Shown: positions 1 to 7,567 of the stretch, piece after piece
How the letters are laid out: each line of letters begins with the position of its first letter
Position numbering within the stretch: position 1 is the first letter of the stretch
NCBI GenBank assembly: GCA_031274565.1
Contig: JAISPY010000095.1
Span: forward strand, 1 to 13,828
DNA length: 13,828 nt
Source: Treponema sp.
Lineage (GTDB): Bacteria; Spirochaetota; Spirochaetia; Treponematales; Breznakiellaceae
Direction of reading: 5' to 3'
The notes under the pieces: generated by a model
The model's input: the letters and a program-made list of their open reading frames with translations, nothing else
What the model was told of the DNA's origin: nothing
The model's database searches: none
Made by a program: the position numbers and the translations under genes

Positions 1-264
1 GATAATGGAAGGGCTTACGAGACCTAAGACCGCCACCACTGCCCCAGGAATCCCCATAGCCAGGAAACCCGTATAGGCCGCCATATTCACCCCAATGGCC
101 CCCGGTAATGATTGGGCAACCGCCTGCATATTACCCACCATCTCAGGGTCAAGCCACTGGACGGTATCCGCCAGTTGGTACAGAAAGGGAAGGGTAGCCA
201 GACCGCCGCCCACGGAAAAGCACCCTATCTTGAAGAATTCTACGAACAGCAGTAACAAGTTCAT
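1..264 (-). CDS. chrA: Chromate transporter family protein, short-chain half (partial, C-terminus beyond window)
   Basis: Only the first 88 residues are in the window; the gene continues past the left edge. It belongs to the CHR (chromate ion transporter) family, as one of the half-size proteins that occur as adjacent pairs and are thought to work as a two-part membrane transporter. Visible features are an N-terminal hydrophobic helix, the family motif around FFKIGCFSVGGGLATLPF (residues 10–27), a second conserved stretch AVAQSLPGAIGVNMAAYTGF (about 47–66), and a hydrophobic segment to the edge. The ATG overlaps the stop of the upstream half as ATGA, and AAGGAGG lies 6 nt before it, so translation is probably coupled. 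Many CHR homologues have never been shown to move chromate, so the substrate is an inference. Confidence 0.85.
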   Translation of the reverse strand, partial: MNLLLLFVEFFKIGCFSVGGGLATLPFLYQLADTVQWLDPEMVGNMQAVAQSLPGAIGVNMAAYTGFLAMGIPGAVVAVLGLVSPSII

Positions 265-812
265 GCCGCTCCTCCTTTGGCCGGGGAAGGTCGGTACAGG
301 AGAAAGCCCGCTACCCCTGCGGCTACTACCAGAAGCACCGGGTTGGGGCTGAACAGCAGGGAAAGCGCAAAACTCAGGATGAAGATAATCAGCGCCTTCG
401 CGTCTTTGAACACCCCTTTGAGGAGTTTGATGACCGTATCCAGAATGAGGGCCCCTACCGCCACCCGGATACCCGTAAAGGCATGCTGCACCACGGGATA
501 ATCCGCAAAATTACGCAAGAAAAGCGCGATACCGGTGATGAAACAGACTCCGGGCAACACAAAACCAAGGGTACTGAGGATTCCCCCCAGGATGCCTTTC
601 TGTTTAAACCCGATGAAGGTGGATGTATTGACCGCAATGATGCCTGGGGTTACCTGGGCAATGGTATAATAATCCATCACCTCCTCCATGGTGGTCCAGC
701 CCTTCTTCTGGATCAGTTCCCGTTCCAGTACGGGTATCATGGCGTAGCCTCCGCCAAAGGTGCTGCACCCAATCTTGATAAAGGTGAGCAGCACATCCAT
801 ATATGCTTTCAC
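261..812 (-). CDS. chrA: Chromate transporter family protein, short-chain half (first of pair)
   Basis: A 183-residue membrane protein of the short-chain CHR family. The signature FIKIGCSTFGGGYAMIPVLE (about residues 11–30) and the conserved YYTIAQVTPGIIAVNTSTFIG (about 48–68) match the corresponding motifs of its downstream partner, as expected for a diverged tandem duplication. Several long hydrophobic helices follow, up to about residue 174. The start is GTG at 812; the sequence AGGA lies about 10 nt upstream and overlaps the aspS stop TAG. An alternative ATG is four codons further in. The gene sits 12 nt after aspS and overlaps the second half by 4 nt, which suggests one transcript. The pair would form a heteromeric anion exporter in the cytoplasmic membrane; the substrate (chromate or another oxyanion) cannot be read from the sequence. 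Confidence 0.88.
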   Translation of the reverse strand: MKAYMDVLLTFIKIGCSTFGGGYAMIPVLERELIQKKGWTTMEEVMDYYTIAQVTPGIIAVNTSTFIGFKQKGILGGILSTLGFVLPGVCFITGIALFLRNFADYPVVQHAFTGIRVAVGALILDTVIKLLKGVFKDAKALIIFILSFALSLLFSPNPVLLVVAAGVAGFLLYRPSPAKGGAA

Positions 813-824
813 GTTTTTATGTTC

Positions 825-2693
825 CTATTTTTCCATTTCTTCTTTTTTCGTTTCTTCCGTGCGGAGGATGGAAAGGTGCAGTTCCGCAAGCTGCTTTTGA
901 TCCACCTCGCTGGGACTGTCGTCCAGGGGACTCGCGGCAAACGAATTTTTGGGAAAGGGGATGACCTCTTTAATCGACGTTTCCCCGGCCATGAGCATTA
1001 CCAGTCGATCCAGTCCCGGCGCAATACCCCCGTGCGGAGGAGCGCCGAACTTGAAAGCTTCGGTGAGAAAGCCGAATTTCCGTTCCGCTTCCTGGGGATC
1101 CAGCCCCACAATGTGGAAAATCCGTTTCTGCAGCGCTGGATCGTGGATACGGATAGAACCAGAGGCGGTCTCGTACCCGTTCAGCACCAGATCGTACAGG
1201 TCCCCCTTCACCGAACCAGGGTCCTGCTCCAGGCTCCCCAGGTACTGCTCCTGGGGAGCGGAAAACATGTGATGCGCCGCTTCCCAGCGGTTTTCCGTTT
1301 CATTGAATTCAAAGAGGGGGAAGTCCAGGATCCAGACCAAGGCAAAACATCCCGGGTCCAGAAGCCCCAAATCCCTGCCCAGCTTAGAACGCACCGCTCC
1401 CAGGGCGGTGTTAGCGATCTTTCTCCGGGCATCCGCCGCCATGAGGATGAGGTCCCCTGGTTTTGCCCCGAGGCCACTGATGATAGCCTGAGCGTTTCCC
1501 GCAAAAAACTTCCCTACCCCGCCCTCCAGGACAGGCGCGGCTTCAGTACCGGCAACCTTCATCCAAGTAAGACCCTGGGCCTGGTATATCTTCGCCTGGG
1601 CTTCAAGCTCCTCGATCTGCTTCCGAGAATAGGATGCCTTACCCGGCACCACCAGGGCTTTGACCCCGCCTCCAGCCAGACGTATCCCCTTGGCAGCGGC
1701 AGCTTGTTTATCCGCCTCCCCTTTGGCCAGGGCATCCTTGAACGATTGAAAGCCCCCGGCCGCGACATAGGGGCCGAAATCCTGTAGGGGCATTTCGAAG
1801 CGGAGGTCCGGCTTATCCGTACCGTACCGTTCCTGAGCTTCTTCATAGCTCAGGCGGGTAAAGCGCGGGGGAAGCTCCCGGTTAAGGCACTGCTTAAAAA
1901 CATACCCCAAAAGCCCTTCGGTCATGGTGAGAATATCCTCCCGGTCCACGAAGGACATCTCAATATCGATTTGGGTGAATTCAGGCTGCCGATCCCCCCG
2001 GGCATCCTCATCCCGGTAACAGCGAGCGATCTGGAAATACTTATCGAACCCCGCCACCATGAGGATCTGCTTATACAACTGCGGGGATTGGGGGAGGGCG
2101 TAAAATTTACCCGGATAGAGCCGGGAAGGTACCAGGTAATCCCGAGCGCCTTCCGGGGTGGATTTGATGAAGGTGGGGGTTTCGATCTCATAAAAGCCGT
2201 GGCGGATCATCCATTCCCGTACCGCAAAGCTCACCTCATGGCGCAAGCGGATCCGTCTCTGCATACCCCCGGATCGCAGGTCCAGATAACGGTATTTGAG
2301 CCTGAGTTCCTCTCGTGCCCCGCTTGCTTCATCTATCGGGAAGGGCAGCGCCTCACTACGGTTCAGAATGACCAGCGTATCCGCAGCTACTTCGATTTCG
2401 CCGGTGGGCATCTGGGGGTTCACCATAGCATCCGGTCTCAGACAGACCGTTCCCTGCACCGCAATACAGTACTCGTTCCGCAGTTCTGCGGTAAGAACGC
2501 TCAGATCGCTGCATTCCGCTGGGGCTTCTTCCCCGACCACTACCTGGGTAATGCCGTAGCGGTCCCGGAGGTTGATAAAGGTGATGCCTCCGTGGTCCCG
2601 CTTCCGGTGTACCCATCCGTTTAATACCACGGTTTTGCCTGCATCCTGTCTCCGCAGGGCGCCGCAGTCAGCGGTCCGTTTTAGTTGTTCCAT
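825..2693 (-). CDS. aspS: Aspartyl-tRNA synthetase (bacterial type, AspRS)
   Basis: A complete 622-residue class II aminoacyl-tRNA synthetase that charges tRNA-Asp in the cytoplasm. The N-terminal OB-fold anticodon-binding domain spans about residues 1–110 (GWVHRKRDHGG at 26–36). Catalytic motifs follow: motif 1 region around WMIRHGFYEIETPTF (161–175), the PQSPQLYKQ segment (201–209), motif 2 YFQIARCYRDED…QPEFTQIDIEMSF (219–248) and motif 3 GIAPGLDRLVMLMAG (556–570). A GAD insertion domain, typical of bacterial AspRS, lies at about 300–440. Length is slightly above the usual figure near 590. The His in RDHGG is a residue linked to non-discriminating enzymes in other bacteria, so it might also make Asp-tRNA-Asn; this is inference. 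No Shine-Dalgarno precedes the ATG, which lies 6 nt downstream of a good -10 box. It is first in a probable unit with the two chr genes. Confidence 0.97.
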   Translation of the reverse strand: MEQLKRTADCGALRRQDAGKTVVLNGWVHRKRDHGGITFINLRDRYGITQVVVGEEAPAECSDLSVLTAELRNEYCIAVQGTVCLRPDAMVNPQMPTGEIEVAADTLVILNRSEALPFPIDEASGAREELRLKYRYLDLRSGGMQRRIRLRHEVSFAVREWMIRHGFYEIETPTFIKSTPEGARDYLVPSRLYPGKFYALPQSPQLYKQILMVAGFDKYFQIARCYRDEDARGDRQPEFTQIDIEMSFVDREDILTMTEGLLGYVFKQCLNRELPPRFTRLSYEEAQERYGTDKPDLRFEMPLQDFGPYVAAGGFQSFKDALAKGEADKQAAAAKGIRLAGGGVKALVVPGKASYSRKQIEELEAQAKIYQAQGLTWMKVAGTEAAPVLEGGVGKFFAGNAQAIISGLGAKPGDLILMAADARRKIANTALGAVRSKLGRDLGLLDPGCFALVWILDFPLFEFNETENRWEAAHHMFSAPQEQYLGSLEQDPGSVKGDLYDLVLNGYETASGSIRIHDPALQKRIFHIVGLDPQEAERKFGFLTEAFKFGAPPHGGIAPGLDRLVMLMAGETSIKEVIPFPKNSFAASPLDDSPSEVDQKQLAELHLSILRTEETKKEEMEK

Positions 2694-2699
2694 ACCCTA

Positions 2700-2728
2700 A
2701 CTATACTGGCCCGGGTAGTCCGTATCAA
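2700..2728 (-). promoter_or_regulatory. Sigma-70-type promoter of aspS, predicted leaderless
   Basis: Read on the minus strand, TTGATA (2723–2728) is separated by exactly 17 nt from TATAGT (2700–2705). Each box matches the consensus at 5 of 6 positions. Only 6 nt separate the -10 box from the aspS ATG, so transcription would start at or next to the A of the start codon. No Shine-Dalgarno is possible in such a short leader, and none is seen. The match is read directly; leaderless initiation is inferred. Confidence 0.6.
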
Positions 2729-2789
2729 GCTACGTACCCCAGGACAACGGCATTTACTTTTCTAATGTATTGTAGGGTAAGGAAATTAG

Positions 2790-2964
2790 ATGGCTGAACG
2801 GGTTAATCCAACTCGTATGATCCTCCCCATACTCCTTAAAAGCCATCCTGACAAAGCTGCGGCTGGTTCAAGAGGAACTGGATGAGCGTCAGGGCGCCCT
2901 TATCCGCCGCCGACTTGGGTTTACCGTACGGGAAAAATTCACTGGGGGAAGTTTGAAAAACTAA
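2790..2964 (+). pseudogene. Remnant resembling N-terminus of V-type ATPase subunit D (frameshifted)
   Basis: A strong ribosome binding site (AAGGA, 2779–2783, 6-nt spacer) precedes an ATG that encodes MAERVNPTRMILPIL. The string NPTRM near the N-terminus is characteristic of the V/A-type ATPase central-stalk subunit D. That frame closes soon after. A +1 shift at about 2836 opens a frame reading LKAILTKLRLVQEELDERQ then GALIRRRLGFTVREKF up to a stop at 2962. Its Leu/Lys/Glu-rich helical pattern and spacing to the ALI(R) segment fit the first coiled coil of subunit D, apparently with about three residues lost. The rest of the gene is not recognisable downstream. The assignment rests on a short motif plus helix pattern, so it could be fortuitous. 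Confidence 0.4.
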
Positions 2965-3131
2965 CACACCCATTCTGGCAACCCCGAGGAAGGATACAAA
3001 ATAACGATGTATTTTTTGGCATCGATCATCCCGAATACAGAAAAACAAGCCCACCCTTTCCCTCTATTCGAGACATGCTACCTATACAAAAATAAAACCG
3101 GTAAATCCTTATAGTACAAGAAATTACAAAA
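2965..3131. other. Non-coding stretch between the remnant and the tRNA
   Basis: No supported gene. Short open frames exist on both strands, but none has a ribosome binding site or a recognisable domain. It may be decayed sequence continuing the upstream remnant. No convincing terminator or promoter was seen. Confidence 0.4.
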
Positions 3132-3205
3132 TGGGCGATACAAGAGTCGAACTTGTGACCCCCAGCGTGTCATACTGGTGCTCTAACCAACTGAGCTAAC
3201 CGCCC
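3132..3205 (-). tRNA. tRNA-Val (anticodon GAC)
   Basis: The 74-nt minus-strand sequence folds into a complete cloverleaf. The acceptor stem is GGGCGGT/ATCGCCC (one G·U). The D arm is GCTC-AGTTGGTTA-GAGC. The anticodon stem CCAGT/GCTGG closes the loop ATGACAC, giving anticodon GAC (valine, codons GUC/GUU). A 5-nt variable loop GGGTC and the T arm ACAAG-TTCGACT-CTTGT follow. The discriminator is A, and CCA is not encoded (the gene is followed by TTTT), so CCA must be added by tRNA nucleotidyltransferase. It lies 107 nt downstream of cheX on the same strand; no clear own promoter was found. Confidence 0.96.
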
Positions 3206-3312
3206 TCAATTCTCCGACCTCCCTGTTGCGCTCCAACGGACTATCGAACAACTGGCTTTTCAAGCTTACCTCATTTCCATATATTATTCAAGCTATCTGG
3301 GAAGAAAAATCC

Positions 3313-3786
3313 TCACACTCGCTCACGAATAACCACATTGACCTCGATTTTACCGTGGGGACCCAATTCCATAGGAACGATCAGGGCCTCCACTTTGAGA
3401 TTATTCGATACCTCCATGTTGTCACCGGTAAACAGTGCGGGAGGGGTCAAGTCAAACTTAAAACCAAGATCATGGAGCTTGGTAACCGCTTGACCGGTTA
3501 TCATGTTGGCTAGTTCCTGAATGGTGGCCTTTGCCATTTCATCCAAAACCGTGAACTTTTCACCTCCGTTCATAGCTCCCGCTACTGCCAAAGCAGTAGC
3601 TTTCGTCATATCGAAAAGCACCCGCCCTTCCACATCACCAGCCAGACCCACTAATGCCGCAACCCCTTGAATCGCCATGGTTGATGACTTTAGGTACAGG
3701 GATCCTCGGACGACGTCAGTGCCCAGAACTTCTTTGAGTATATTGTAGGCTGATTCGACAAAAGGGTTAATATATTCAACTCTCAT
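3313..3786 (-). CDS. cheX: CheX-type CheY-P phosphatase
   Basis: A complete 157-residue CheX, the cytoplasmic phosphatase that removes phosphate from CheY-P and so ends the motor-switching signal. The family's catalytic ExxN signature is present as ELAN (E91, N94) in the helix TIQELANMITGQA. The N-terminus (YINPFVESAYNILKEVLG) and the central segment VEGRVLFDMTKATALAVAGAM are typical of the fold. The ATG at 3786 is preceded by AAGGAG with a 7-nt spacer. It is 20 nt downstream of the cheW fusion gene and is probably cotranscribed with it and cheA. In treponemes cheY usually follows; here it does not. Confidence 0.95.
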   Translation of the reverse strand: MRVEYINPFVESAYNILKEVLGTDVVRGSLYLKSSTMAIQGVAALVGLAGDVEGRVLFDMTKATALAVAGAMNGGEKFTVLDEMAKATIQELANMITGQAVTKLHDLGFKFDLTPPALFTGDNMEVSNNLKVEALIVPMELGPHGKIEVNVVIRERV

Positions 3787-3806
3787 ATAAATGCTCCTTA
3801 TAAGAA

Positions 3807-5150
3807 TTAACTTTTATTCAGCATAAATGCAGAAACCAAATCACTCCCAATAGGTGTCCACACATCCTCGGACAAGACCTCATTCTTTCCCAAGATAATG
3901 ATGCCCTTGTCTTTTAATTTTTCAACGCAATCCGCGATCAAACGATCTTGATTCTCCACTGAAAAGAAAGAAATAATATCCCGAGCCAGGATGATATTCA
4001 AATCCGGCAGGGAATTGTTATTCAGGACATCGTGGTATTCAAACACAATCGAATCCTTGATAGCCTGATTAAAACTATATCCATTCCGTCCCTTAACCAT
4101 GAAAGCACGGCAATATTCCGGTACCTTGTTCAGATCAAAGGTCATGTTAGGCGCATCCGCTATAGCCATAATATCATTATCATTGGCCCAAATTTTGATA
4201 TGCCCATTGGGATACCTTAATTTAAGTATACAAGCAAACGAAAACGTTTCATAGCCCTTACCGCAGCCCAATTCCCATACCTGGATGTTATTAGAAGCTA
4301 GATCCGGCAGTACATCCTTGACCTGAGCGGCATAAGCGTCACCCCAGAATTCCCCTACATGAGGAGAATAGAAATTTCCCAGGTATTCGTCCGCATCCGC
4401 CGCATGCCTAAGCTGCATATCCGCATCCGTGCGGGTACTGCTCCATTCCATGAATTGCTTGCGGAACCATTCATCGTTAAGCGGACTGACATAGAACCGT
4501 TTCAGGGCCGCGAGGCTTTCTCTGATGAAACCCAGGGTCGTATCTGAGATAGCGGCCAGCTTTTCCCGGGCCTGCTCCGGAGTAGGAGCCGGAGGCACAT
4601 AATAGTTATCCGCTGAAGTCTCCTGAATCGCGGTTCGTGGTTTCTGCTTCTCCTCTTCCTTTGGACTAAACATCCTGACCACGTCAAGAATGATATAGAG
4701 ATCCCCCTGCTTTTCCACCACTCCGCTGATAAATTTGTTGTTGATCTCCCCAAACATGGGATGGGGGGGCTGAATGGTCGCGGAATTGATGGCCACCACC
4801 TTGTCTATCTTATCGACAATGGTTCCGTACACCCGCTCATCCAAATGCAGGATGAGCATGTTTTCCTGACCGTCGGACCGGCGTTCGGACTTTATATGAA
4901 AGAAGGATCTGAGATCAATAATGGGAATAATATCCCCGCGAAGGTTATACACCCCCCGGACAAAGGACGCTGCATTCGGCACATAGGTAAACTTATCAGC
5001 CTTAGCAATTTCCTTAACGTTCATAATATCGACCCCATAATCTTTACCCGCCAGGGAAAAGGTTACCATCTTAAAATCAACCGTATCAACTCGTTCTTTT
5101 TGCTGCTGTAACTCGGCGTTTACCGCTGCCAAGTCTTTAATCATCGCCAT
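3807..5150 (-). CDS. cheW: CheW adaptor fused to a CheR-like (degenerate methyltransferase) domain
   Basis: A 447-residue, two-part chemotaxis protein. Residues about 20–165 are a CheW domain (FKMVTFSLAGKDYGVDIMNV, and VRGVYNLRGDIIPIIDLR with the conserved Arg of NLRG) that links chemoreceptors to CheA. A charged, Pro-containing linker (about 165–195) leads to a CheR-like domain (about 205–447): FWGDAYAAQVKDVLP, the SAM-site-like VWELGCGKGYETFSFA (291–306), IKIWANDND, ARDIISFF and GIIILGKNE align in order with CheR. Key CheR residues differ: FFR is FWG, the GEEP-type loop is GYET, and RN is RD, so methylation activity is doubtful. Such fusions are known from spirochetes and are reported as structurally important for the Treponema denticola array. 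The start follows GAGGG, 11 nt after cheA. Confidence 0.93.
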   Translation of the reverse strand: MAMIKDLAAVNAELQQQKERVDTVDFKMVTFSLAGKDYGVDIMNVKEIAKADKFTYVPNAASFVRGVYNLRGDIIPIIDLRSFFHIKSERRSDGQENMLILHLDERVYGTIVDKIDKVVAINSATIQPPHPMFGEINNKFISGVVEKQGDLYIILDVVRMFSPKEEEKQKPRTAIQETSADNYYVPPAPTPEQAREKLAAISDTTLGFIRESLAALKRFYVSPLNDEWFRKQFMEWSSTRTDADMQLRHAADADEYLGNFYSPHVGEFWGDAYAAQVKDVLPDLASNNIQVWELGCGKGYETFSFACILKLRYPNGHIKIWANDNDIMAIADAPNMTFDLNKVPEYCRAFMVKGRNGYSFNQAIKDSIVFEYHDVLNNNSLPDLNIILARDIISFFSVENQDRLIADCVEKLKDKGIIILGKNEVLSEDVWTPIGSDLVSAFMLNKS

Positions 5151-5161
5151 AGTTTCCCTCG

Positions 5162-7567
5162 TTACCGTATTGAAGCTTCACGGATTTGGCGTTGTTCCAA
5201 TTCCTTGCGGAGTCCCAGTTCCAAAAGTTGACTCACATCAATGATCAGGGAAACTGAACCGTCTCCCAGGATCGATGCGCCGGCAATACCCGGAGAGTTG
5301 GTGTACTGATCCCGTAGGGGCTTGATAACCACATCCTCCTCACCAATAAGACTGTCTACCATGAAGCCCATTTTCTTTTCAGCGCTTCCCACAATGACAA
5401 TGAAATTATACTCCTGCTGTTTTTCGGTCTTTATCCCGAAAAGTCGGTTCAGCCTCAGCAGGGAAACCACATCATTGCGGATGTTGAAAACCTCATAGTT
5501 GTCGATCTTCCGGATGTCTTCCGCCTTGATCCTGAGACTCTCGATGACCGACGTAATAGGGATAGAATAGATCTCGGAACCGACTCGGACCAAAAGACCC
5601 TGGATAATCGCCAAGGTAAGGGGCAGCTTAATGATAAATTTGGTCCCCTTCCCCCGCTCGGAACTCACCGTAACCGTACCGTTGAGCTTTTCAATCTGCC
5701 TGCGGACCACGTCCAGCCCTACCCCCCGACCAGAGATGGAGGTGATGCTTTTGGCCGTGGAGAAACCTGGCTCGAAGATCAGGTTAAAGGCTTCTATGTC
5801 GGTCAAGACCTTATTGGGATGGATGAGTCCCCGTTCAATGGCCTTTGCCTTGACCGCCTCCACATCAATACCCTTACCATCATCGGCGATCTCGATGATG
5901 ATCATGTTGCCCTCATTGGTTGCCTTGAGCAGCACCATCCCCTCTTCAGGTTTCCCCGAGGCAAGGCGCTCTTCCTGGGATTCAATACCGTGATCCACTG
6001 AATTGCGGACCGAGTGCATGATGGGATCCAAGAGATCTTCGATAACCGATTTATCCAGCTCGGTTTCTTCCCCTTCGACCACCAGATTGATCTTCTTGTT
6101 AAGGCTCTTGGAAAGGTCCCGAACCAGACGGGGGAAACGGCCGAAGATCTGGCTAATCGGCACCATCCGGATCCGCATGACCCCTTCCTGAAGCTCGCCG
6201 GTGATACGTCCCAGATTCTGGGAAGTGGAGCGGAATTTACCCACGTTACTCTTCACCGTAGCTTCAAAGCCGTCAAACAGCGAGAACATATCTCCGTATT
6301 GTTCGCCAATCTCCTTACGGATGTCCTTGATGGAACGTCCCCCCTGGATACTTTCCAGATAACTCGGAAGGCTATCAAAGAGGTTTTTAATTTTATCCCG
6401 ATAGGAGGTTTCCAAGCTATGCAATTCATTGACCAGGTCATTGAATTGATTGCTTATCTGATTAAAGGTCGCCTTGGTGATAACCGTTTCAGAAACGAGG
6501 TTAAGGAGGTCGTCGATCCGCTTCGAGTCAACCCGTAGGATGGAACCCGCTTCTTTTCCGGCTTTTTTGGCGTCTGCGGATTCTTTGGCGCTTCCGACCT
6601 TGGCGCCGGTGCCATGCTCTTCCGCTTCCCCAGGAACAACCTTGGGAGCCGCCGCCGCAACCGCAGGACCCGATGTTTGCGTCGCTTCCCGTTTTGACGG
6701 CCGTTCTGAGGGCGTCGCCACCGAAAGGGCTTGCGCCGCCCCCGCAATATCGTTTATGTTGACAATTTCCGCCCCAAGGCTCACATCAGGGATGAGTACA
6801 TGCCGCCGCAGCACATCCACGCTCTTACGGCTGGATATATAATAATCAACTACGGAGAAGAAATTATCCTCATAGAGCTGCTCAAAATCCGGCGCGGTTT
6901 TGAGTATGGTACCGTCCTCTTTGAGGGAAGCGTAGATCTGAATACCCCCGACGGTATTCATCAGGCTATTTTCATCAAACCGTACCGAAATCCGGTAAAT
7001 CGGTACACCGCTCTCCCCAGACTCTTTAAGCTCCAGCAGATCGTATTCCGAGAGGCCCCCTACCGCTTGGAACTCCACCGCTGGCCGAGGAGGCGGAGGC
7101 GCAGAGGCAGCCGCCGGGACCGATGGGGGGGGATCCGCAGGCTTGGCAGTTCCTTTCTTGTGGCTTGAACCTACAGGCAACAAAACCGAAAGACGCTCTT
7201 CTATCGCGCTGGTATCCTCGGTGTATACGGAACCGTCCATACGCTGGGTGATCATCGCCTTGATAATATCAATGGCAGCCAGGAGCGTATCAACCACATC
7301 CTCATTTATGGTGACTGCATCGGAACGAATAGCATCCAATACATCCTCAACCAGATGGGTAAAATGGGAAAGTTCCATCATTTCTACGGTCGCGGCTCCC
7401 CCTTTCAGGGTATGAGCTGCCCGAAAAATTTCATCCACCGCATCCCGGTTTCCACCCTCATTTTCAAGAACCAGAATGTTCTGTTCCAGGGTATCCACCT
7501 GCATTTGGGCTTCGCTGAAAAAGTCTTTGAGCAATTCCTCGTTATTGGGATCCAGATAGTCACTCAT
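5162..7567 (-). CDS. cheA: Chemotaxis histidine kinase CheA, with extended P3
   Basis: A complete 801-residue CheA, the array kinase that phosphorylates CheY. P1 (1–115) holds the phospho-acceptor His52 in AAHTLKGGAAT. A Pro/Ala-rich linker (about 137–166) leads to a P2-like CheY-docking domain (about 188–272), then a low-complexity linker to about 341. P3 starts at ILRVDSKRIDDLLNLVSE and runs to RIRMVPI (465–471), roughly 120 residues against about 65–70 in Thermotoga-type CheA; the extra 390–445 segment is helical. P4 has the N box HSVRNSVDHGIE (518–529), G1 DDGKGID (562–568), F box FEPGFSTA (598–605) and G2 GRGVGLDVVRRQI (613–625). P5 (about 650–785) is CheW-like. No Shine-Dalgarno precedes the ATG, an in-frame stop lies 7–9 nt upstream, and the ATG overlaps a 44-codon upstream frame as ATGA. 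Confidence 0.97.
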   Translation of the reverse strand: MSDYLDPNNEELLKDFFSEAQMQVDTLEQNILVLENEGGNRDAVDEIFRAAHTLKGGAATVEMMELSHFTHLVEDVLDAIRSDAVTINEDVVDTLLAAIDIIKAMITQRMDGSVYTEDTSAIEERLSVLLPVGSSHKKGTAKPADPPPSVPAAASAPPPPRPAVEFQAVGGLSEYDLLELKESGESGVPIYRISVRFDENSLMNTVGGIQIYASLKEDGTILKTAPDFEQLYEDNFFSVVDYYISSRKSVDVLRRHVLIPDVSLGAEIVNINDIAGAAQALSVATPSERPSKREATQTSGPAVAAAAPKVVPGEAEEHGTGAKVGSAKESADAKKAGKEAGSILRVDSKRIDDLLNLVSETVITKATFNQISNQFNDLVNELHSLETSYRDKIKNLFDSLPSYLESIQGGRSIKDIRKEIGEQYGDMFSLFDGFEATVKSNVGKFRSTSQNLGRITGELQEGVMRIRMVPISQIFGRFPRLVRDLSKSLNKKINLVVEGEETELDKSVIEDLLDPIMHSVRNSVDHGIESQEERLASGKPEEGMVLLKATNEGNMIIIEIADDGKGIDVEAVKAKAIERGLIHPNKVLTDIEAFNLIFEPGFSTAKSITSISGRGVGLDVVRRQIEKLNGTVTVSSERGKGTKFIIKLPLTLAIIQGLLVRVGSEIYSIPITSVIESLRIKAEDIRKIDNYEVFNIRNDVVSLLRLNRLFGIKTEKQQEYNFIVIVGSAEKKMGFMVDSLIGEEDVVIKPLRDQYTNSPGIAGASILGDGSVSLIIDVSQLLELGLRKELEQRQIREASIR

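Noticed and set aside
483..1787. 434-codon plus-strand open frame opposite chr and aspS
   Set aside because: It runs antisense across two well-supported genes, has a composition driven by their codons and no recognisable domain.
1971..2624. 217-codon plus-strand open frame inside aspS
   Set aside because: Antisense shadow of conserved AspRS motifs; no ribosome binding site or family.
2836..3054. 72-codon minus-strand open frame between aspS and tRNA-Val
   Set aside because: No ribosome binding site or family; it overlaps the better-supported plus-strand ATPase-like remnant.
3206..3312. Truncated cheY downstream of cheX
   Set aside because: Only 107 nt; no response-regulator motif can be read in any frame.
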